Origin: Thiohalomonas denitrificans
Lineage (GTDB): Bacteria; Pseudomonadota; Gammaproteobacteria; Thiohalomonadales; Thiohalomonadaceae
Direction: 5' to 3'
Length of the DNA stretch: 64,000 nt
Assembly: GCF_900102855.1 (NCBI RefSeq)
Contig: NZ_FMWD01000003.1
Location: forward strand, 1-64,000
Shown: positions 1 through 8,838 of the stretch, piece by piece
Layout of the letters: the number at the start of each line of letters is the position of its first letter
Numbering within the stretch: the stretch's first letter is position 1
The notes under the pieces: generated by a model
Told to the model about the DNA's origin: nothing
What the model saw: the letters and a program-made list of their open reading frames with translations, nothing else
Database searches by the model: none
Made by a program: the position numbers and the translations under genes

Positions 1-23
1 CTTCTCGTGTGCTTCTTTCTTGT

Positions 24-95
24 GAACCGCCTAGTGCGGACCCGCATGCTAGGTGGTGTGGGGAGGGCGGGCTAAATACCCGCCCTTACCCGATT
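24..95 (+). mobile_element. 3' end of a group II intron (domains V and VI)
   Basis: Bases 24-57 fold into a 34-nt hairpin with the architecture of group II intron domain V: a 9-bp lower stem (ACCGCCTAG with CTAGGTGGT), a two-base bulge (TG) on the 3' side and a short upper stem TGCG/CGCA. It is followed at 61-91 by a second hairpin (GGGAGGGCGGG with CCCGCCCTTACCC) that leaves an unpaired TA near the 3' side, as expected for the branch-point bulge of domain VI. The ending ACCCGAT is like that of bacterial class C introns as I remember them. The intron body and its reverse transcriptase would lie left of the window. The exact 3' splice site is not certain. Confidence 0.68.
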
Positions 96-483
96 AAGAG
101 CCGAAATACGCACGGGCTTTCTGGTTGATGAATAGGTAAGCGATAATTGCGCACGAAGTTATGACACCGAATACGGCTGGCAGTAACTGTTGCCAAATTA
201 CGTATGGGGCGACCAGGACGGAAACCATTAACCCTGCATAGAGCTGCCGTGAATACCTCCAGCGCTTTAGAAACAACCCGCCAGCAACCGGCATAGCCAA
301 GCCTATAAATGCCGTCGGCAAACCCAACCCCCTCGTCCAAAGGTCGGATGACTCCATGACCTCACCTTCGAAAGTTATTGGTACGCCAGGAATTACAACC
401 GCCAGAAAAATGAAGATGCAAGCCAAAGCATGGACGGTTAGAAACTTCAGAAACGGTGGCATGTCCTTAAATGCTTGATACAT
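94..483 (-). CDS. small multi-pass membrane protein, unknown
   Basis: A 129-residue protein with about four hydrophobic segments (roughly residues 12-33, 51-71, 79-97 and 101-117) and a short polar C-terminus. I do not recognise a family. Its stop codon touches the 3' end of the putative group II intron, so the intron appears to have inserted at or just beyond the end of this gene. It stands alone, with about 340 bp between it and the convergently arranged end of valS on the same strand. A transporter accessory or integron-cassette-like membrane protein is possible, but nothing in the sequence decides this. Confidence 0.6.
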   Translation of the reverse strand: MYQAFKDMPPFLKFLTVHALACIFIFLAVVIPGVPITFEGEVMESSDLWTRGLGLPTAFIGLAMPVAGGLFLKRWRYSRQLYAGLMVSVLVAPYVIWQQLLPAVFGVITSCAIIAYLFINQKARAYFGS

Positions 484-506
484 GGCGGAGCTCTTAACAG
501 TTGATT

Positions 507-524
507 AGGCCGAATCGGCCTTTT
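507..524 (+). terminator. small hairpin followed by T run
   Basis: AGGCCG and CGGCCT pair around a 3-base loop and are followed by TTT on the plus strand. It could end transcription entering from the intron side, but no plus-strand gene is visible upstream. It lies just upstream of the leftward membrane-protein gene, so another role is possible. Confidence 0.35.
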
Positions 525-752
525 CCGTAATATGTGGATTCTTCATAACACTGCGTCTCTGGCCCGGGAGTCAAGGCCAACCTTCCGTTTTTCCGGCAAG
601 AAATCGGATAAAACCGAATTCCATAGACGGTGTTAGAAAGATTCCGTGTTTCTGATGCTATACGGAAACAGCTGAAAGTCCTTTAAGTCTGCCGAACTTG
701 ACCCACAATGTCTGTAGGCAAATTCCTACAAGGAATATTGACCATCAGGCAA
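525..752. other. intergenic, nothing recognised
   Basis: Part of the 344-bp gap between the small membrane protein gene and the end of valS. It has lower GC than the neighbouring genes and no convincing reading frame, RNA gene or repeat. It may be the exon flank or remnant of the DNA into which the upstream intron inserted. Confidence 0.4.
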
Positions 753-778
753 AGAAAAAGGCGCCCGAAGGCGCCTTC
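753..778 (-). terminator. Rho-independent terminator of valS operon
   Basis: Read on the minus strand, AAGGCGCC and GGCGCCTT pair around a TTCG tetraloop and run into TTTTTC. It sits 50 bp beyond the valS stop codon, in the right orientation to end the pepA-holC-valS transcript. Confidence 0.85.
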
Positions 779-827
779 CGCTTGATGACTTTCCTCTCAT
801 CCGGGACTCGGGAGGGGGGGAGCAGGT

Positions 828-3773
828 TCAAATCCGCCGAATCTTCTCCAACTGCTCCTCAAGGCTCCTGAGTGAGTTTTCCATGTCGGCCACTTTGTCC
901 TTCTCCTTTTGGACCACGGCTTCGGGGGCCTTGGCGACGAAGCTCTCGTTCTCCAGTTTCTTTTTGCCGCGCTCCATGTCCTTGCCGAGCTTGTCGATCT
1001 CCTTGGTGAGGCGGGCCAGTTCCGCATCCTTGTCGATGAGTCCGGCCATGGGGACCAGGAGCTTCATGTTGCCGACCAGGGCGGTGGCGGCCTCGGGGGC
1101 CTCTTCGCCCTTGGCCAGCCATGTGACGGATTCGGTGCGTGCGAGGCGTTCGACAAAAGCGCTGTTGCGCTCCATACAGGCCTGGTCCTCGTCACTGTAG
1201 CCGTCAAGAATGATCGGTAGTGCCTTGCCCGGGGCGATATTCATGCCGGAACGGATTTTGCGCACACCGATGATGAAGTCCATGACCCAGTGCATTTCCG
1301 CTTCGGCATCGGGATCGATATCCCCTTCGTCGAGTTCCGGGAAGGGCTGGCGCATCAAAGTAGCCACGACTGACTGATCCCCCTCAGTCGCTCCCGGCAT
1401 CCTGCCTCCCGCGACACTAGCACTTCCCTGTGCGTCGCCCACAGCCCCTCTCCCTGAGGGAGAGGGGAGCTTCCCGGCGAGCGGGGCGGCCCGCTGCCAG
1501 ATCTCTTCGGTGATGAACGGCATGATGGGGTGGGCGAGGCGTAGGAGTGCCTCGAGCACTTGGACCAGGGTTTGGCGGGTGCCGCGTTTTGCGGCTTCGC
1601 TGGCCTCGCCGGTGAGAACCGGCTTGGAGAGTTCCAGATACCAGTCGCAGTATTCGTCCCAGGTGAACTCGTAAATCGCCTGGGCTGCGCGATCGAGGCG
1701 ATAGGTGGCGACGGACTCGTTCACCTCTTTGACCGCCTTCTGGAAACGCGAGCGGATCCAGCGATCGGCGAGGGAGTATTCGATTGGGGCGGTGTTTCCG
1801 TCGCCGTTGGTTTTCTGGAATCGCGCCGAGGGCGGCCCTCCTACCCCGCAGTCTTCACCTTCGGTGTTCATGAGTACGTAGCGTGCCGCGTTCCACAGCT
1901 TGTTGCAGAAGTTGCGGTAACCCTCGATACGGCCCAGATCGAAGTTGATGTCGCGGCCGGTGGAGGCCAGGGCCGCGAAAGTGAAGCGCAGGGCGTCGGT
2001 GCCATAGGCGGGAATGCCATCGGCAAACTCCTTGCGGGTGGCCTTTTCGATCTTCTTCGCCATCTCCGGCTGCATAAGGCCGGCGGTGCGCTTCTGCACC
2101 AGTGACTCGAGTTCGATGCCGTCGATAAGGTCGATGGGGTCGAGCACATTGCCCTTGGACTTGGACATCTTCTGGCCGTGGGAATCACGCACCAGGCCGT
2201 GGATGTAGACCTCGTGAAAGGGCACGTCATCCATGAACTTCTGGCCCATCATGATCATGCGGGCCACCCAGAAGAAGATGATGTCGAAGCCGGTAACCAG
2301 CACCGAGGTCGGGTAGAACGTCTTCAGTTCGGGGGTCTTTTCGGGCCAGCCCAGGGTGGAGAAGGGCCAGAGGGCGGAGGAGAACCAGGTGTCGAGCACG
2401 TCCTCGTCCTGTGTGAGCTTCACGTCGAAGCCGAGATTGTGCTTGTCGCGCACCTCCGCCTCGCTGCGGCCGACGTAGACGTTGCCCGTCTCGTCGTACC
2501 AGGCGGGGATGCGGTGCCCCCACCAGATCTGGCGGCTGATGCACCAGTCCTGGATGTTCTCCAGCCAGTGGTAGTAGGTGTTGTCCCAGTTGCCCGGGAC
2601 GAATTTGATCTTGCCCGAGCGTACCGCATCGATGGCCGGGTCGGTGATCGCGGTCTTGCCGCCGGTACGGCCGTCCTCCTGCTTGTCTCGGGTCAGATCC
2701 ACGAACCACTGGTCGGTGAGGTAGGGCTCGATGACGGTGCCGGAGCGATCGCCGCGGGGGACCATCAGCTTGTGGTCGTCGATCTTCTCCAGCAACTCCA
2801 TTTCCTTGAGGTCGTGGATGATCTCGTCACGCGCCTCGTAGCGGTCTTTGCCGCGGTACTTTTCCGGTGCGTTGTCGTTGATCCGCGCGTCCACCGTGAG
2901 GACGTTGATCATCGGCAGATTGTGCCGCTGACCCATTGCGTAGTCGTTGAAGTCGTGGGCGGGGGTGATCTTCACGCAGCCGGTACCGAACTCCGGGTCG
3001 ACGTAGTCGTCGGCGATGATGGGGATCTCGCGGCCGACCAGGGGCAGGGTGATCGTCTTGCCGATCAAGTGCTGGTAGCGCTCGTCCTCTGGATGCACTG
3101 CCACGGCGGTGTCACCGAGCATGGTCTCGGGGCGGGTGGTGGCGACCACCAGATGGCCGGAGCCGTCGGAGAGGGGGTAGCGCATGTGCCAGAGATAGCC
3201 CTGCTCCTCGCCGGAGACCACCTCCAGGTCGGAGACCGCGGTATGTAGTACCGGGTCCCAGTTGACCAGACGTTTTCCGCGGTAGATGAGCCCCTCTTCA
3301 TGGAGGCGGACAAAAACCTCCTTAACCGCAGCAGAGAGGCCCTCATCCATGGTGAAACGTTCGCGCGACCAGTCCAGGGAGGCGCCCATACGGCGCAGCT
3401 GGCGGGTGATATGGCCGCCGGATTGCTTCTTCCACTCCCACACGCGCTCGATGAAATCTTCACGGCCCAGGTCGTGCCGCGACTTGCCCTCGGCGGCGAG
3501 TTGCCGCTCGACCACCATCTGGGTGGCAATCCCCGCATGGTCCGAACCCGCCTGCCAGAGGGTGTTGTTGCCCTTCATGCGGTGAAACCGGGTCAGTGCA
3601 TCCATGATGGTGTCCTGGAAGGCGTGTCCCATGTGCAGCGTACCCGTCACGTTGGGGGGCGGGATCATGATGCAGTAGGGGCTGCCCTCGCCCGAGGGGG
3701 CAAAGTGGCCATTGTCTTCCCAGAACTGGTACCAGCGCTGTTCGATAGCGTGCGGGTCGTAGGCTTTTTCCAT
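828..3773 (-). CDS. valS: Valyl-tRNA synthetase
   Basis: Charges tRNA-Val with valine and edits mischarged threonine. The class I signature HMGH is at residues 47-50 and KMSKS at 535-539, with the editing domain between them and a C-terminal coiled coil (about 910-980) that ends the protein. The open frame extends 48 codons upstream, but the ATG at 3773 ([18 protein letters not shown]) matches the usual ValS start. At 981 residues it is about 30 longer than E. coli ValS. Two extra segments explain this: about residues 640-660 contain a 27-bp arm of the intergenic repeat found in the 4047-4642 array, and about 767-800 contain a 23-bp palindrome of intergenic type. Both lie in the anticodon-binding region and keep the frame. 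Last gene of pepA-holC-(unknown)-valS. Confidence 0.97.
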   Translation of the reverse strand: MEKAYDPHAIEQRWYQFWEDNGHFAPSGEGSPYCIMIPPPNVTGTLHMGHAFQDTIMDALTRFHRMKGNNTLWQAGSDHAGIATQMVVERQLAAEGKSRHDLGREDFIERVWEWKKQSGGHITRQLRRMGASLDWSRERFTMDEGLSAAVKEVFVRLHEEGLIYRGKRLVNWDPVLHTAVSDLEVVSGEEQGYLWHMRYPLSDGSGHLVVATTRPETMLGDTAVAVHPEDERYQHLIGKTITLPLVGREIPIIADDYVDPEFGTGCVKITPAHDFNDYAMGQRHNLPMINVLTVDARINDNAPEKYRGKDRYEARDEIIHDLKEMELLEKIDDHKLMVPRGDRSGTVIEPYLTDQWFVDLTRDKQEDGRTGGKTAITDPAIDAVRSGKIKFVPGNWDNTYYHWLENIQDWCISRQIWWGHRIPAWYDETGNVYVGRSEAEVRDKHNLGFDVKLTQDEDVLDTWFSSALWPFSTLGWPEKTPELKTFYPTSVLVTGFDIIFFWVARMIMMGQKFMDDVPFHEVYIHGLVRDSHGQKMSKSKGNVLDPIDLIDGIELESLVQKRTAGLMQPEMAKKIEKATRKEFADGIPAYGTDALRFTFAALASTGRDINFDLGRIEGYRNFCNKLWNAARYVLMNTEGEDCGVGGPPSARFQKTNGDGNTAPIEYSLADRWIRSRFQKAVKEVNESVATYRLDRAAQAIYEFTWDEYCDWYLELSKPVLTGEASEAAKRGTRQTLVQVLEALLRLAHPIMPFITEEIWQRAAPLAGKLPSPSGRGAVGDAQGSASVAGGRMPGATEGDQSVVATLMRQPFPELDEGDIDPDAEAEMHWVMDFIIGVRKIRSGMNIAPGKALPIILDGYSDEDQACMERNSAFVERLARTESVTWLAKGEEAPEAATALVGNMKLLVPMAGLIDKDAELARLTKEIDKLGKDMERGKKKLENESFVAKAPEAVVQKEKDKVADMENSLRSLEEQLEKIRRI
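1445..1467. repeat. palindromic repeat inside valS
   Basis: Perfect inverted repeat of two 11-bp arms (CCCCTCTCCCT / AGGGAGAGGGG) around one base. This kind of element is usually intergenic. Here it is read in frame as part of a roughly 35-residue insertion rich in Gly, Ser and Ala between the conserved stretches EEIWQR and LMRQPFPE. Confidence 0.75.
1820..1846 (+). repeat. solo repeat arm inside valS
   Basis: These 27 bases are identical to the right arm of the tandem array units at 4047-4642 (compare from about 4090). On the coding strand they supply part of the sequence [11 protein letters not shown], which is absent from typical ValS between the conserved LMNTEG and SLADRWI segments. Confidence 0.85.
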
Positions 3774-4046
3774 GGCGTGCGTCGAATTTGGCTCTTTTTT
3801 TAGAAAAACGCGACCGGACTTACAGGCGGGCCGGCCGGGGAAATTGAAGCGAATTATACCCGATGAGGGGCGGAGTTTGGTCACTGTGCCCCGACCCGCG
3901 GGGCCGGCGAGCGACATCAGTATGCGCTGCCCCGTCTAAAAGGCTGGAGAATCGGCCGGCGGCCCGTGTTCGTAAAGGTTCGGGTTCCTGTAAAACAGAG
4001 GAGTTATCGGTCCGATTGGAAAAGGCAGCAAATTCGCTTTCCGCAC

Positions 4047-4642
4047 GGTAGGAGGCGCGCCCCCCGCGGCGATTTTCGTCATGGATGGCATCGCGCCGAG
4101 GGCGGCCCTCCTACCCTCGGGGGGGGATATATTCCCGGTAGGAGGCGCGCCCTCGCGGCGATTTTTATCATGGATGGCATCGCGCCGAGGGCGGCCCTCC
4201 TACCCTCGGGGTGGGGATATATTCCCGGTAGGAGACGCGCCCTCGCGGCGATTTTTATCATGGATGGCATCGCGCCGGGGGCGGCCCTCCTACCCTTCGG
4301 GGTGGGGTATATTCCCGGTAGGAGGCGCGCCCTCGCGGCGATTTTCATTGAATCTGTCGCGCCGGGGGCGGCCCTCCTACCCTTCGGGGTGGGGATATAT
4401 TCCCGGTAGGAGGCGCGCCCTCGCGGCGATTTTCAGTGAATCTGTCGCGCCGGGGGCGGCCCTCCTACCCTTCGGGTGGGGTATATTCCCGGTAGGAGAC
4501 GCGCCCTCGCGGCGATTTTCATTGAATCTGTCGCGCCGAGGGCGGCCCTCCTACCTTTCGGGGTGGGATATATCCCGGTAGGAGGCGCGCCCCCGCGGCG
4601 ATTTTCGTCATGGATGGCATCGCGCCGAGGCGGCCCTCCTAC
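4047..4642. repeat. seven-unit tandem array of a palindromic element
   Basis: Units begin at 4047, 4137, 4227, 4317, 4405, 4491 and 4577 (period 86-90 bp; the last is cut to about 66 bp). Each unit is itself an inverted repeat: left arm GGTAGGAGGCGCGCCCTCGC, right arm the near complement ending CGGCCCTCCTACC, joined by a 15-25 base linker of two types (with ATGGATGGCAT or with TGAATCTGTC). Units are separated by a G-rich spacer ending ATATATTCCC. The linker types are grouped (units 1-3 and 7 versus 4-6), suggesting growth by duplication. It lies in the 1.1-kb gap upstream of valS; the 270 bp between the array and valS shows nothing else clear. Confidence 0.93.
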
Positions 4643-4680
4643 CGGTAAAGGCCCGGGCTTGCGCGTGCGACCTCGGCGTT

Positions 4681-4759
4681 TGCGATGGGTTACGGCGCGC
4701 GTCGTGGGCACGGGCACTCGGAACGGGCGGTGCCTGGCGCCCTTTAACCCATCCTACGG
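4681..4759. repeat. imperfect inverted repeat, GATGGGTTA family
   Basis: GATGGGTTACGGCGCG at the left and its imperfect complement ending TTTAACCCATCCTACGG at the right enclose about 45 bases. This looks like another dispersed intergenic palindrome. A short CCCCGTG-rich stretch at 4797-4828 belongs to the same family as the repeats at 14570 and 38873. Confidence 0.6.
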
Positions 4760-4870
4760 AGATCGGAGGATCCGGCTCCAGGTTGTCCGATCTTTTTCTC
4801 CCCGTGCGCCCCGTGTTCCCCGTGGTTCACGTCACAGAGCTGGCCCCATGAAGGAGGGGGTCGACATTGG

Positions 4871-5464
4871 TTACCGAGTCGGCGGTTCCAGCCCGGTGTG
4901 GCGCTCCAACTCACCGAGCAGCTCCTGTTTTAAAATCTCGCGCATATCGCTCAGGCGACGCTCGACCAGGAGATCGACAATGGCCTCCAGCTCTTTCCAG
5001 GAGGTGGCGCCCAGGGCATCTGGCGCCTCCAGGCGGATATCCTCCACCGAGACCGTCTCCTCCAGCACCGGGATCTCCATTCCGTCGTGTCCGGCAAGCC
5101 CCTGTGGTACAGGGACTTCGGCGTCGTCTCGCTCCTCTTCCACCACCTCTTCGAGGGTGGGGATCGATTCGTCTGCATCGGTTGAGCCCGTGCCCGGGAC
5201 TTCCGATGTGAATGATGACGGGAAAGACGCTACTCGATCTTTCCGCTCACTGTCGGGGAGGGACTCCTGTGCCACTTCCACCAGATACTCCTCGGGGATG
5301 AAATCCTCGAACAGGTCATCCTCGTCCGACCGGTCTTCGGTTTTGCATGCGCTCATCCGCAGGTCATCGATGGCGGCGGAAAAATCGGATTCACCGGCTT
5401 CCAGTAGCCCCTTGAGCGAGTCGAGCTCGCTGATCAGCGGATTATTGCGTTTCTTCTCGCTCAT
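4871..5464 (-). CDS. acidic unknown protein between holC and valS
   Basis: 197 residues, strongly acidic (many Glu/Asp, about residues 40-140), with predicted helical ends and a low-complexity middle. No catalytic motif is visible. The C-terminal part (about 150-190: ELEAIVDLLVERRLSDMREILKQ and following) looks like an amphipathic helix. The start at 5464 overlaps the holC stop by 4 bases (ATGA type), so translation is coupled to the clamp-loader chi subunit. In several gammaproteobacteria an unknown acidic protein occupies this position. A role in replication is possible from context only. Confidence 0.75.
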   Translation of the reverse strand: MSEKKRNNPLISELDSLKGLLEAGESDFSAAIDDLRMSACKTEDRSDEDDLFEDFIPEEYLVEVAQESLPDSERKDRVASFPSSFTSEVPGTGSTDADESIPTLEEVVEEERDDAEVPVPQGLAGHDGMEIPVLEETVSVEDIRLEAPDALGATSWKELEAIVDLLVERRLSDMREILKQELLGELERHTGLEPPTR

Positions 5465-5889
5465 AGATTATGGGCCTCGAGGGGATATCCACGGTCTCTA
5501 TAAAAACGATAGCGCTCCCGGCCGGCGTTGCGGTGCGCCTCGTCGCCGCCGATGACTTCCGCCACCCGCCGGAAGCGGCTGAAGAACAGGGGCACGTCAT
5601 CGGCCAGATTGATAAGGACATCGTCGTGCGGTCCCGGTTCTTCTCCGAATCCGATATGGATCGGGGTATCGATATCCGCATCGGGGACATCGAGGCGCTC
5701 GTGCGGCAGAAAACTGTCGGCACGGAAGGTCCAGAGCAGCTCATCCAGTCGCGCCACGGCTGTTTCATCCGCGACGTGAATATAGATGCTGTGGCCCTGC
5801 TCGAAGGCCTTCTCTGTCAGCCGGCAGGCGAACATTTCACGTTCGCCTGCGGATGACGCTTTTAGAATGTAGAAGTCGATGCGGGTCAT
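5461..5889 (-). CDS. holC: DNA polymerase III subunit chi
   Basis: 142 residues, the usual length. The start MTRIDFYIL and the motifs FEQGHSIYIHVADE, LDELLWTFRADSFLPHE and PIHIGFGEEPG are those of HolC, the clamp-loader subunit that bridges the psi subunit to single-stranded DNA-binding protein. It lies between pepA and valS, as in E. coli. A 125-bp gap holding a small repeat separates it from pepA upstream. Confidence 0.95.
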   Translation of the reverse strand: MTRIDFYILKASSAGEREMFACRLTEKAFEQGHSIYIHVADETAVARLDELLWTFRADSFLPHERLDVPDADIDTPIHIGFGEEPGPHDDVLINLADDVPLFFSRFRRVAEVIGGDEAHRNAGRERYRFYRDRGYPLEAHNL

Positions 5890-5900
5890 CTAAGTCAGAT

Positions 5901-6013
5901 ATGAGATAGGAGATTCGAGATTCGAGGGCGTTCGCGACCTGCTGTCACTCGCATGGCCGGACACTCGATTGGGAGTATACCGCTCCTCGAATCTCGTATC
6001 TCGTCCCTCGCGC
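5901..6013. repeat. GAGATTCGAG inverted repeat
   Basis: Left part has GAGATAGGAGATTCGAGATT; right part has the complement TCCTCGAATCTCGTATCTCG. Together they could form a long imperfect hairpin in the pepA-holC gap, ending directly at the pepA stop. Confidence 0.6.
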
Positions 6014-7510
6014 CTATTTGGCCGTACGGCTCAGGAGATACTGGACCAGCAACGGTACGGGCCGTCCGGTGGCGCCCTTGTCGGCACCGGAGTTCCAGGC
6101 GGTGCCGGCAATGTCCAGATGGGCCCACTTGTACTCCTTGGTATATCGGGAGAGGAAGCAGGCGGCGGTCACCGTGCCCGCCTCGCGGCCGCCGATGTTG
6201 GCCATATCGGCGAACGGGCTTTTCAGCTGCTCCTGGTACTCTTCCCAGAGAGGCAACTGCCAGGCGCGGTCGCCGCTATTCTGGCCGGCAGCCAGCAGCT
6301 CATCGATCAGTTCGTCGTCATTGCCCAGCAATCCGGTGGCCTGCTTGCCGAGGGCAATGACGCAGGCGCCGGTCAGGGTGGCGACATCAATTACCTGCGC
6401 CGGGTCGAATTTTTTGCTGTAGGTAAGGGCATCGCAGAGGATCAGGCGCCCTTCGGCATCGGTGTTCAGGATTTCGATGGTTTGGCCGGACATGGAGGTG
6501 ACGATGTCTCCCGGCTTGTTCGCCGCCCCGTCGGGGAGGTTCTCTGAACTGGGCACCACCCCCACGACATTGATGGGCAGCTTGAGTTCGGCCAGCGCCT
6601 GCATGGTACCGAACACCCCGGCAGCGCCGCACATGTCGTATTTCATCTCATCCATTGCCGCGGCGGGTTTCAGGGAGATGCCCCCGGCGTCGAATGTCAG
6701 ACCCTTGCCCACCAGCACCACGGGTTTGTCGCCCTTTTTGCCGCCCTGGTACTCCATCGTGATTAGTTTGGCAGGCTGACGACTGCCTCTGGATACGGAG
6801 AGCAGGGCACCCATGCCCAGTTTCTCCATGTCCTTCTCCTCGAGCACGGAAACCTGGAGACTCTTGTAGGTCTCACCAAGCTTTTTGGCCTGTTGGGCCA
6901 GGTAGGTCGGGGTGCAGACGTTGCCCGGCAGGTTGGCAAGGTCCTTGGCGAGGGCGACACCCAGGACTACGGCGGCGCCCCGTTTGCTGCCGACCTCTGC
7001 CGCCCTGATGGCTTCCTTCTCTTCTTCCAGGAAGTGGAATTTCTTGAGGCTGGGGACGGCGTCCTTGTCCTTCTCGCTCTTCATTTGGTCGAACAGGTAA
7101 ACTGCATTACCTACCGCCTCGGTAATCTGTTGCACCTTCCAGGCCAGGTCACGGCCTTTGACCTCCAGGTCCTGCAGACAGCACAAGGCATCCTTGGCAG
7201 CTGAGGGCCGGAGGGCCGTCGAGGCCCCCTGGATCACCTTCCGGTAGGTGGCGTCATCGAGGGTGGTCTTGTCGCCGCAGCCGACCAGAAGGAGCCGTTC
7301 GGCGGCCACCCCGGCAGGGGCATGCATCCAAAGCGTCTGTCCGGGCTTGCCTTTGAGATCCCCTCCCTTGAGAAGAGCGGTTATCGCGCCATCGGTGGCC
7401 CTGTCTATCGCCTCGGCGGCGGGAGTGAGCTTCTTCTTCTCGAAGGCACCGAGGATAAGGCAGGCGGTTTTCTGGCTCTCGGGGCTGCCTTTCTTGACGC
7501 TAAAATCCAT
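6014..7510 (-). CDS. pepA: Leucyl aminopeptidase (cytosol aminopeptidase, M17)
   Basis: 498 residues, typical of PepA. The C-terminal catalytic domain carries the metal- and substrate-binding motif [15 protein letters not shown] and the family signature [16 protein letters not shown]; the N-terminal domain (1-170) is the more variable macro-like domain. It removes N-terminal residues from peptides as a manganese/zinc hexamer, and in E. coli it also binds DNA in XerCD recombination. The ATG at 7510 starts [21 protein letters not shown], in line with homologues. It is divergent from lptF across 233 bp, the conserved gammaproteobacterial arrangement. Confidence 0.97.
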   Translation of the reverse strand: MDFSVKKGSPESQKTACLILGAFEKKKLTPAAEAIDRATDGAITALLKGGDLKGKPGQTLWMHAPAGVAAERLLLVGCGDKTTLDDATYRKVIQGASTALRPSAAKDALCCLQDLEVKGRDLAWKVQQITEAVGNAVYLFDQMKSEKDKDAVPSLKKFHFLEEEKEAIRAAEVGSKRGAAVVLGVALAKDLANLPGNVCTPTYLAQQAKKLGETYKSLQVSVLEEKDMEKLGMGALLSVSRGSRQPAKLITMEYQGGKKGDKPVVLVGKGLTFDAGGISLKPAAAMDEMKYDMCGAAGVFGTMQALAELKLPINVVGVVPSSENLPDGAANKPGDIVTSMSGQTIEILNTDAEGRLILCDALTYSKKFDPAQVIDVATLTGACVIALGKQATGLLGNDDELIDELLAAGQNSGDRAWQLPLWEEYQEQLKSPFADMANIGGREAGTVTAACFLSRYTKEYKWAHLDIAGTAWNSGADKGATGRPVPLLVQYLLSRTAK

Positions 7511-7743
7511 AATCGCTCCTGCTGTTTTGTTATTAGGGTGGGCGCAAGGACCATTGTTTTGCCGCGCCTATCTATAGCGTAAACTTTAGCATCCTGTCGA
7601 ACTTGGGAATAATCTACTGCCTGATGAGAAGAGCGGACCAGGTTTTCTCGCTCTTTCACCCTGCGATCACCTAACTCCGACAGGACTGTCAGGCCGCCAT
7701 CAATGGCACCCTTCTAACCCTTTATTGCAGCGATTGCCGAGCT

Positions 7744-8838
7744 TTGATTATCGAACGTTATCTGCTGCGGGAGGCCGCCTACACTTTTTTGGGCGTCGGC
7801 CTGCTATTGACGCTCATTCAGATGTCGACGGTGTTTGTGCGGATTCTGGCCGATACCGCCGAGGGGAAGTACCCGGTCGGTATCGTCATGGAGCTGTTTT
7901 TTTACCGGGGCGTCGGCAACCTGGTGTTTATTCTTCCACTCTCTTTCTTTCTCGGAATACTGCTTGCGCTCGGCCGGCTCTACAAAGATAGCGAGATGAC
8001 AGCCCTGGTAGCGTGCGGCGTGGGGCCGAAGCGGGTCTATCGCGCCATAGGCGGATTGTCCGTGGCGGTAGCGATGCTGATGGGCGGTCTGGCACTGTGG
8101 TTTGCGCCCTGGGCCGAGGAGCAGGTGCATCTGGTGATCGACGAGGCCGAGGCCAGCTCTCAAATCGAGGGGCTGGAAGCGGGGCGGTTCAATAAATCCG
8201 ATTCGGGGGAATACCTGATCTACATGGAGGAGATCGGAGACGAGGGGCGAAGACTGGAGAACGTCTTTGGCTATGCGCAGGATCGGGAGCAGCAACGCCC
8301 CCATCTGCTGACGTCGGAGAACGGATACCAGACTGTCCGTGGCAGGGGGGGGGATCGCTACCTGGTGTTTGTGGATGGCTATCGCTATGAAGGGGACCCC
8401 GCCGGCGATGATTTCCGGCTGATTGAATTCAGGGAGCACGGAGTCCTTGTCCGGGAGCGGCCCGTGGTCGCCTCCGAGCGGCGTCGAAGAGCAGTGTCCT
8501 CGGGAGAGCTCTGGGAATCCGAAGATCCCTCTGATATGGCCGAGCTGCAGTGGCGAATATCGGTGCCGATCAGTGCAGTCCTGTTTGGTCTGCTGGCGGT
8601 GCCGCTCGCCAGGACCTCGCCGCGGCAGGGGCGCTACGGCAAGCTGTTTTTCGCGATTGTCATCTACATCGCCTATAACAACCTGTTGACCGTCGCCCGG
8701 GCCTCCCTCAGGGAGGGGGAGTACGGTCCGGAAGTGGGATTGTGGTGGGTCCACCTCCTGGTGGTGGCGCTGGTGATCGCACTGGTCTGGTGGCAGGGGC
8801 GAATGCCGGGGCCGAAGCAGCCGGGAGTGGCGAAGTGA
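7744..8838 (+). CDS. lptF: LPS export ABC transporter permease LptF
   Basis: 364 residues starting at a TTG codon (MIIERYLLREAAYTFLGVG), which fits the family start. Two hydrophobic segments near the N-terminus, a third near residue 100, a large periplasmic beta-jellyroll domain (about 130-265) and three C-terminal membrane segments are visible. With LptG and the ATPase LptB it extracts lipopolysaccharide from the inner membrane. Its stop overlaps the lptG start, so the two are coupled. Confidence 0.95.
   Translation: MIIERYLLREAAYTFLGVGLLLTLIQMSTVFVRILADTAEGKYPVGIVMELFFYRGVGNLVFILPLSFFLGILLALGRLYKDSEMTALVACGVGPKRVYRAIGGLSVAVAMLMGGLALWFAPWAEEQVHLVIDEAEASSQIEGLEAGRFNKSDSGEYLIYMEEIGDEGRRLENVFGYAQDREQQRPHLLTSENGYQTVRGRGGDRYLVFVDGYRYEGDPAGDDFRLIEFREHGVLVRERPVVASERRRRAVSSGELWESEDPSDMAELQWRISVPISAVLFGLLAVPLARTSPRQGRYGKLFFAIVIYIAYNNLLTVARASLREGEYGPEVGLWWVHLLVVALVIALVWWQGRMPGPKQPGVAK

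Noticed and set aside
2178-3248. 356-codon plus-strand frame opposite valS
   Set aside because: It lies wholly inside a clear valS gene, has low-complexity composition rich in Val, Ala, Gly and Asp, and no motif; an artefact of GC-rich codon use.
3774-3917. 48-codon N-terminal extension of ValS
   Set aside because: No similarity to ValS and no ribosome site before its first codon; the ATG at 3773 matches the family start.
4047-4642. CRISPR array
   Set aside because: Units are whole 86-90 bp repeats with conserved spacers and internal palindromes; there are no unique spacers and no cas genes.
4079-4717. reading frames through the tandem array (up to 166 codons, both strands)
   Set aside because: They only translate the repeated palindrome and have no independent coding signs.
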